DNA of 10,655 nt, taken from assembly GCA_945946715.1 (NCBI GenBank), contig CAMEWU010000067.1, positions 1 through 10,655 on the forward strand, written 5' to 3'. The translations under genes and the position numbers were made by a program. The notes below the pieces were generated by a model that worked only from the letters and a program-made list of their open reading frames with translations, searched no databases and was not told where the DNA came from. Every line of letters starts with the position of its first letter. Within the stretch, counting starts at the first letter, position 1. Positions 5,714-10,655 of this stretch are shown here, in pieces. Source of the stretch: an uncultured Clostridium sp. (GTDB lineage: Bacteria; Bacillota; Clostridia; Lachnospirales; Lachnospiraceae).

Positions 5714-6130
5714 ATGAATATTTTATTTTTCTTGATACCAAAAAGCGAAGTTAAATATATCGAATCCGGCATTACCATTCGACGGGCATTAATGCAGATT
5801 CAATCTAATACCTACACATCTATTCCTATCATTTCGGAAGATGGTGCTTATGTAGGAACCATTACTGAGGGCGATTTTCTACGCTATTTTAAGAATATTA
5901 CTACCGGTGAACCGGAACCGGATTTAAGTGAAAACGTCTTAAGCGTCCCTCGCTCTGTCAGTTATGATCCCGTTTCAGTTAACTCTGATATTGAAGATTT
6001 AATTTCCAAGGTTACAAATCAGAATTTTGTTCCGGTTGTAGATGACAACAAAAAATTTATTGGTATTATTACCCGAAAAGATGTGATTCAGTACATATAC
6101 AATAAACTAAAAGCAAACAATCAATTATAA
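5714..6130 (+). CDS. Small protein with two CBS domains, DarB/CbpB-like
   Basis: A 138-residue protein that is almost entirely a pair of CBS motifs. The first runs about 8-62 (IPIISEDGAYVGTITEGDFLRYF) and the second about 75-132 (FVPVVDDNKKFIGIITRKDVIQYI). The G-x-I-T-x-x-D pattern that ends each motif is intact (50-54 and 119-123 regions). Such stand-alone pairs form a Bateman module that binds adenine nucleotides; the closest known type is B. subtilis DarB/CbpB (YkuL), a c-di-AMP-binding protein that regulates partners such as Rel. Length fits that family. Ligand and partner here are inference. It has its own promoter and terminator, and its neighbours diverge or converge, so context does not reveal a partner. 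The ATG at 5714 is chosen over TTG at 5693 because of the GGAGG between them. Confidence 0.85.
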   Translation: MNILFFLIPKSEVKYIESGITIRRALMQIQSNTYTSIPIISEDGAYVGTITEGDFLRYFKNITTGEPEPDLSENVLSVPRSVSYDPVSVNSDIEDLISKVTNQNFVPVVDDNKKFIGIITRKDVIQYIYNKLKANNQL

Positions 6131-6154
6131 AAATCACATCAATAATAAATTTTA

Positions 6155-6376
6155 TCAGCTTCGAAAATGGGCAGGGTGTTTCATCCTTGCCCGTTTTTCA
6201 TTTTGAAAAAGAAAGTGAAATAATTTCTGAATTCCCCAAATAATAACTTCAATGCCAATCCATGTTGAAAATGTTATAATCAATTCCAATTTTGTTACAT
6301 CCATCCTTGCCAATACATAACAAAGCATAGTTGCCATAAATCCTCCCAATGAAAATAAACCATACAAATTCTTCAT
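6155..6376 (-). CDS. Small two-helix membrane protein, function unknown
   Basis: A 73-residue protein. It has an excellent ribosome binding site (AAAGGAGG, eight bases before the ATG), which is the main reason to accept it. Hydrophobic helices lie at about 3-24 and 30-55, separated by a short loop (RMDVTK), with a basic tail (NEKRARMKH). This suggests a hairpin membrane protein with both ends on the same side. I do not recognise the family. It lies 86 bases downstream of the histidine kinase stop on the same strand, so it could be made by read-through of the weak kinase terminator or from a promoter I cannot see. Its last 11 or so codons coincide with the terminator of the opposing CBS gene. 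Confidence 0.75.
   Translation of the reverse strand: MKNLYGLFSLGGFMATMLCYVLARMDVTKLELIITFSTWIGIEVIIWGIQKLFHFLFQNEKRARMKHPAHFRS
6164..6197 (+). terminator. Rho-independent terminator of the CBS gene
   Basis: A 13-pair stem (6164-6176 with 6185-6197, two G-T pairs) has an eight-base loop and is followed by TCATTTT. The core is GGGCAGGG/CCTTGCCC. The T-run fits the plus strand, 34 bases after the CBS stop. It lies inside the coding end of the opposing 73-residue gene. Confidence 0.85.
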
Positions 6377-6422
6377 ATTAATTTCCTCCTTTGTTTTATT
6401 CTGGAGTCAGCTTAACATGAAG

Positions 6423-6452
6423 GAATGCCAATCCATGGCAGAATTGGCATTC
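6423..6452 (-). terminator. Hairpin terminator downstream of the histidine kinase
   Basis: A perfect ten-bp stem, GAATGCCAAT (6423-6432) with ATTGGCATTC (6443-6452), has a ten-base loop and begins 11 bases past the kinase stop. On the minus strand the tail after it is only CTTCATGTT, a poor U-tract, so termination may be partial. The plus strand has five T after the stem but no gene reads into it from that side. Confidence 0.6.
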
Positions 6453-6462
6453 TTTTTATTAT

Positions 6463-9165
6463 TTATTTTGATTGTGATTCTAAAGAAGTGATTTTCCCTT
6501 GCACCTGAAGCGTATGATCCTCTTCCAAGTCGGCAACATCAATGATTTCCTTACTGATAAACTCCGGAAATGTTATAATAACCTTAAATAAATCTCCATC
6601 TACACAAAGATGGAACTCCCCATCCTGAAGCTTCACCAGATCCTGCGCAATGGATAAGCCCAGTCCGCTTCCTTCTGTTGTCCTTGACTGATCTCCACGG
6701 ACAAACCGTTCTATCAATTCTCTGGAATCAATATTTAACGGTGCTTTAGAAATGTTCTTAATTGCCAGTATAATTTTCTCTTCTTCATTTTTTAGGTCAA
6801 TATATACTCTGGTATCCGGCATTGCATATTTATAAATATTCTGGAATAAATTCTCTAAAATACGAAATGTTCTTCTTCCATCGGCAAATATCATATAAGA
6901 ATGATCCTGAATACTATCCACCACTTGTAATTTCTGCTCTGCAAACTTATCTTCAAATTCACCTAGGGACTGGCGAAGCAACTCTCCAAAATCAATAGGA
7001 ACCCGTTCTAATTCAATATTACCTGTCGTAATCTTTGATACCTCTACCAAATCCTCCGTCAACTGTTTCAACCGTTGGGATTTCCGGTCCAAAACCTCAA
7101 TGTAATGCAACAGTGTTTCATCTTCAATGTTTTCCCGTTTCATCAAATCTACATAGTTAATAATGGAAGTCAATGGAGTTTTAATATCATGAGATACATT
7201 GGTGATTAGCTCTGCTTTCATTCGTTCATCATAAATACTCTGTTCCACTGCTTTTTGTAATCCGTCACTAAGGTGATTTATATTTTCAATAATCTCTTTT
7301 TCCGTACCAAGACACTTTATGTTATGAACCTGATATTCCAAGTCTCCGTCTGCCAATGCCTTTGTAGTATCCCGAATGGATTGTTCTCCTTTTGACTGCC
7401 ATATCAAGAGTATCAATACTCCAATATTAAGCACTATTATTATAGTTGCTCCAAGCACAAAAGCCGCATCATAACCCAAACACATAATTCCAAATCCAAA
7501 GAGCATAATCATCCAATATAAAATGAATAATTCAACTGTCCTCGCAATTAAATTCTTTTGTCTGGAAATCACCTGAGTCAATCGCTTTATCAGATGAAAT
7601 ATCCACCGAAAAATGCTCCTGTCAAATAGCTGTTTTGCTTTACCACGTCGAACCAAGCTAAGTATTCCAGTCATTGACAGCGAGAAACATATAATAAATA
7701 CTCCCCAGAATCCTGCTAAATAACTATACCATCCATTCCATGAATACATGAGGTATTCAAACCCGTCTATTATCTTTACCAGCAGAAAACCAATGCCTAA
7801 AATTCCCGCAGCAAACATAATTTCTACAGGAAGTTTATCCAAAAAAATCAGGTGTATGGTTTTATCTTCTCTGGAATCCCTTCCACTATTCTTCACAATG
7901 ACAATGGACATGATAACAGATACAACCAACATGATAATTCCTATTATTAATGCAGGAATGGTATAAGGATAATACTTTCGGAATATCTGGTTTCCCTGTG
8001 AAAACACATCAGAATATGGATAAGTTGTATAGACTCCTATATAGAGCTTCTCATCCGGTTTCAATGCAGAATTACTTTGCATAATACCAGTAATAAATTC
8101 ATCATCCATATATACATTATCACAATTATGAAACTCAACTGTATATTCACCGCTCGCCTTGGGTTCAATAACAAAATATATGTCACAGTGCAGAAGGCGA
8201 TCTAACTTGTCAACATTTTTAAATACCTGTCTGTCAGTAACCACATAGTATACGATATTCCGCTGTTCGAATGTTGCATTTTCTACTTCTGTTGCATAGT
8301 TCAGATAATCTTCTCCAATTTTCGTTTTCAATATGGCGTCCTTACTGGCAAATTGATAAAACAACAAATCAATTCCGGTACAATTATTTACCTCATCCGA
8401 TATAAAGTATAATTCATCCGGGACTGCATACCATCCATATATACTTGAATAAAACATATCTTCTTCCGGCGAATATACATATCTTATACCATCATAAAAT
8501 CCGATATATGAATTTGCCGCAAAAGACTCATCAATATATTCTACTTCTGTTGCATTCTCATTAATATCAATACTAATATCTGCTGTTGTATCTTCATCAA
8601 AGACAGATTCCAAATCTTCCTCTGAGAATCCTCCTACATCAACAGCATTCGGCTGTGCATTTTCCATAACCAGTTCTACATATTCGTCATGTGTCATCCT
8701 AAAAAATTCTGTAGTTTCTTTAATTTGTTCAGAATCTAGTGCCACAGTATACCAGGAATCTTCATATCCACCATCAACCACCTCTAAGCCATAGATTCCG
8801 TATCCATTAAAATCCCGGTAAAATTCATAAGAATCAATCAGGTCACGATATGTCACTTTCTGCCATGCATTTCCAAAAATCAAAGTTCCTTCGCCCGTCT
8901 TTATATCCGACACAGTAATTTCCATGCTATCGATTTTACCCTTGGAATTTTTAATCAGTCCTACACTATTTCCTATACTGTTCAGTGCATTCGTCAATTC
9001 TTCTGCAAATTTTCTGGTTTCCGGAAAGCTCTGACACTGCAAATCCTCATATCCGAATTCCTTTCCCATCAAGCAGAAGAAACCAAGGATAGCAATTGTT
9101 ATAAAAACAGAAATTCCAAATGCGATAATTCCTATAAACTTTTTCAACATTGTTGATGGACGCAT
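6463..9165 (-). CDS. Sensor histidine kinase with large external sensor domain
   Basis: A 900-residue membrane kinase. One helix at 10-32 precedes an outer domain at about 36-400 that holds four cysteines (44, 262, 327, 348) and an acidic stretch at 181-213. Five more helices follow at about 402-424, 447-466, 482-505, 545-565 and 568-590, then a HAMP-like linker (about 590-645). The dimerisation helix has the phospho-acceptor His659 in NVSHDIKTPLTS. The ATPase domain has its N-box at 769-777 (ILENLFQNI), an F-box-like ERFVRGDQSR (819-828) and G2 EGSGLGLSIA (831-840). The usual G1 D-x-G-x-G is replaced by KNISKAPL (803-810), as in a known Firmicutes subtype that is still active. It begins 20 bases after its partner response regulator and has AAAGGA before the ATG. 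The signal is unknown; the size of the outer domain suggests an envelope ligand. Confidence 0.93.
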   Translation of the reverse strand: MRPSTMLKKFIGIIAFGISVFITIAILGFFCLMGKEFGYEDLQCQSFPETRKFAEELTNALNSIGNSVGLIKNSKGKIDSMEITVSDIKTGEGTLIFGNAWQKVTYRDLIDSYEFYRDFNGYGIYGLEVVDGGYEDSWYTVALDSEQIKETTEFFRMTHDEYVELVMENAQPNAVDVGGFSEEDLESVFDEDTTADISIDINENATEVEYIDESFAANSYIGFYDGIRYVYSPEEDMFYSSIYGWYAVPDELYFISDEVNNCTGIDLLFYQFASKDAILKTKIGEDYLNYATEVENATFEQRNIVYYVVTDRQVFKNVDKLDRLLHCDIYFVIEPKASGEYTVEFHNCDNVYMDDEFITGIMQSNSALKPDEKLYIGVYTTYPYSDVFSQGNQIFRKYYPYTIPALIIGIIMLVVSVIMSIVIVKNSGRDSREDKTIHLIFLDKLPVEIMFAAGILGIGFLLVKIIDGFEYLMYSWNGWYSYLAGFWGVFIICFSLSMTGILSLVRRGKAKQLFDRSIFRWIFHLIKRLTQVISRQKNLIARTVELFILYWMIMLFGFGIMCLGYDAAFVLGATIIIVLNIGVLILLIWQSKGEQSIRDTTKALADGDLEYQVHNIKCLGTEKEIIENINHLSDGLQKAVEQSIYDERMKAELITNVSHDIKTPLTSIINYVDLMKRENIEDETLLHYIEVLDRKSQRLKQLTEDLVEVSKITTGNIELERVPIDFGELLRQSLGEFEDKFAEQKLQVVDSIQDHSYMIFADGRRTFRILENLFQNIYKYAMPDTRVYIDLKNEEEKIILAIKNISKAPLNIDSRELIERFVRGDQSRTTEGSGLGLSIAQDLVKLQDGEFHLCVDGDLFKVIITFPEFISKEIIDVADLEEDHTLQVQGKITSLESQSK

Positions 9166-9185
9166 ACTTTTTCCTTTCTACATTC

Positions 9186-9878
9186 TTAATCCAAATGATC
9201 CATTTTATATCCTACACCCCACATAACTTTTATGTATTTAGGTTCTTTAGGATTGATTTCTATCTTTTCCCGAATACGTCTGATGTGAACCGACACAATA
9301 TTTTCGGTAGCATAAGAATCTCCCTCCCAAATGCTTTCATATATCTGGGAACTGGAAAATACAATTCCCGGATTCTGCATAAATAACCGGACAATTTTAT
9401 ACTCTGTAGGCGTCAGTTTCACCGGTTCTCCATCTAAGGTTACCAGCTTTTTATCATCTTCTAACACTAAACCACCATTTACTAACACGTTTTTACGGAT
9501 TTCCGGCATACTGCCCAGCTTCGAATACCGCCGCAGTTGTGATTTGACTCTTGCTACCAACTCCAGCGGATTAAATGGCTTTGTAACATAATCATCTGCC
9601 CCAATGGTTAATCCCATGATTTTATCTGTATCTTCTGATTTTGCTGAAAGAATAATTACCGGAATATTACTCTTTTTTCGCAATTCCAGTACCGCATGTA
9701 TTCCATCCAGATTAGGCATCATAACATCAATTATCATTAACTGCATGTCCTGCTCTTGTACCAGTTTTAATGCTTCCAGCCCATCATATGCCTTCCAGAC
9801 CGTATATCCTTCCTGCTCCAGATAGATACTGATTGCCTCTACGATTTCTTTATCATCATCACATACCAAAATATTCAT
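9186..9878 (-). CDS. OmpR/PhoB-type response regulator
   Basis: A 230-residue DNA-binding regulator, partner of the downstream kinase. The receiver domain (1-113) has the acidic pocket DDD (7-9), phospho-acceptor Asp51 in IIDVMMP, Ser78 in the ILSAKS switch and Lys100 in VTKPF. The C-terminal winged helix (about 130-226) includes LTPTEYKIVRLF (155-166) and the recognition-helix region ENIVSVHIRRIREKI (192-206), ending with GVGYK. Length is standard. The ATG at 9878 is chosen because AGAGG lies seven bases upstream; the longer form from 9914 adds 12 polar residues not expected in the family. It is the first gene of a two-gene leftward operon. Its targets are unknown; autoregulation is common for this class but no repeat operator was seen. 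Confidence 0.93.
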   Translation of the reverse strand: MNILVCDDDKEIVEAISIYLEQEGYTVWKAYDGLEALKLVQEQDMQLMIIDVMMPNLDGIHAVLELRKKSNIPVIILSAKSEDTDKIMGLTIGADDYVTKPFNPLELVARVKSQLRRYSKLGSMPEIRKNVLVNGGLVLEDDKKLVTLDGEPVKLTPTEYKIVRLFMQNPGIVFSSSQIYESIWEGDSYATENIVSVHIRRIREKIEINPKEPKYIKVMWGVGYKMDHLD

Positions 9879-9885
9879 TTTCCTA

Positions 9886-9890
9886 CCTCT
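9886..9890 (-). promoter_or_regulatory. Ribosome binding site fixing the response regulator start
   Basis: AGAGG on the minus strand lies seven bases before the ATG at 9878, within the reading frame of the longer alternative start at 9914, which lacks a good site of its own. Confidence 0.65.
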
Positions 9891-10001
9891 GCTTCCCTTC
9901 TCTTCTGTCTCCATGTTACTTTTGAATTCCGGTTGCTATCCCTTTTATCTTATCATATCAGTGGAACCTTACAAAAACTTGTGTAGAAAATGAAGATATT
10001 C

Positions 10002-10655
10002 TTAAAACAGCGTACCATCCTCCTTGGATAAGTATAATAAACTGCAGTTCAGAGTGTCTCCTTCCGTTTGCACATAATTGCGATATTCCTGATAATCAAT
10101 ATAATACTCCTTGCCCCATGAAGAGATTCGAAGTAATACCTGCTTATGCTTTCTCCCTAATATGCCGGTTACCGTTACAAAATGACTATGAACAGCTTGA
10201 TTTCCACTTAAAATAAGCTCTCCATTTGCTGCCATTGTATAAAAAGGAATTCCTTTGCCTCGGAATACAAATGGTGTATTAGGACCAATTGCCAAAATAA
10301 CCGGCAAATCTTCTTTCAACATCTTTCTCATGACCCGAAGCATCTGTTGATCATCTAAAAAACCCTTCCATGCAATAGTCATAGGAATCCGGTATTTCAC
10401 ACAATATCGGCGTACTGCTGCTGCAACTGCAAATCCGTTCATCCCTCTTGGCATAACCACAGCATATGTATTTGCAAGGTATAACAAATAATTCTTATAA
10501 TCGTTCCAGTCTAACATATGCCGATCCATTCGGGCAAGACTGGTAACCCCGGTAGCATACATCCGGTTTTCTTTTGCCAAATACAGAAATAAGTCACCAA
10601 CTGCCACCACACCACATCCCCATTTTCTAAGAATGTATTCCCGGCTCATCCATTT
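10002..10655 (-). CDS. Papain/C39-like cysteine peptidase-type protein, 5' end missing
   Basis: At least 217 codons are open to the right edge, so the true start probably lies outside the window; an ATG at 10649 has no visible ribosome binding site because the sequence ends six bases later. Numbering from that ATG, Cys12 in KWGCGVVAVGD fits an N-terminal catalytic cysteine, His156 (or His154) in VHSHFVTVTG fits the catalytic histidine, and SSWG (176-179) sits where papain has N-S-W-G, with Ser replacing the usual Asn. The order Cys, His, SWG is that of papain/C39-type folds. Similar proteins occur in Lachnospiraceae without known function. No signal peptide is visible, but the beginning is missing. 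The altered Asn leaves activity uncertain. It is 123 bases upstream of the response regulator on the same strand; no clear terminator lies between. Confidence 0.7.
   Translation of the reverse strand, partial: KWMSREYILRKWGCGVVAVGDLFLYLAKENRMYATGVTSLARMDRHMLDWNDYKNYLLYLANTYAVVMPRGMNGFAVAAAVRRYCVKYRIPMTIAWKGFLDDQQMLRVMRKMLKEDLPVILAIGPNTPFVFRGKGIPFYTMAANGELILSGNQAVHSHFVTVTGILGRKHKQVLLRISSWGKEYYIDYQEYRNYVQTEGDTLNCSLLYLSKEDGTLF

Noticed and set aside
7748..7966. Plus-strand open frame of 72 codons opposite the kinase.
   Set aside because: Shadow of the kinase helices on the other strand; no ribosome binding site.
9939..9980. Possible promoter TTGTAA-16-TAAGAT before the response regulator.
   Set aside because: Only four of six -10 bases match, and the spacer is short. 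A promoter is expected here but this match is not convincing.

Overview
The window is low-GC Clostridia DNA, most likely from a spore-forming member of the Lachnospiraceae. The support is AT-rich sequence with strong GGAGG-type ribosome binding sites, a YyaC spore protease, a DUF5711 protein, a LysM protein with a degenerate MPN-like domain, and a Clostridia-style histidine kinase. This placement comes from recognised protein families, not a database search. There are no tRNA or rRNA genes, mobile elements, CRISPR arrays or obvious pseudogenes inside the window.

Left edge (1-184). There is no gene here. On the minus strand it holds a near-consensus extended -10 promoter with four T/A-tracts upstream. 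Its transcript would run leftward off the window through a hairpin, and it resembles a ribosomal RNA operon promoter and leader.

185-3706, all minus strand, read right to left: a small ATGA-coupled ORF of uncertain reality, a membrane LysM protein whose N-terminal domain looks like a catalytically dead JAB/MPN fold, a membrane-anchored DUF5711 beta-propeller protein, and a CvpA-family membrane protein. All the clear products are membrane or envelope proteins, so this may be one cell-surface module. A perfect hairpin lies between the DUF5711 gene and cvpA.

3774-5543. yyaC on the plus strand converges with a minus-strand gene for an unrecognised coiled-coil protein with two membrane segments. 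The two share a 17-bp perfect stem terminator that includes both stop codons.

5544-6376. A divergent promoter region separates the coiled-coil gene from a plus-strand gene for a small two-CBS-domain protein of the DarB/CbpB-like type. That gene converges with a 73-residue two-helix membrane protein on the minus strand, and its terminator lies within the small gene's coding end.

6463-9878, minus strand: an OmpR-type response regulator followed 20 bases later by a 900-residue histidine kinase with a large external sensor domain and about six membrane segments. This is a complete two-component system with an unidentified signal.

10002-10655, minus strand: a papain/C39-like cysteine peptidase-type protein whose start lies beyond the right edge.

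Nothing here is clearly a new defence or mobile system. The most unusual items are the pseudo-MPN/LysM membrane protein with its operon, the unrecognised coiled-coil membrane protein, and the papain-like protein with an altered Asn position.
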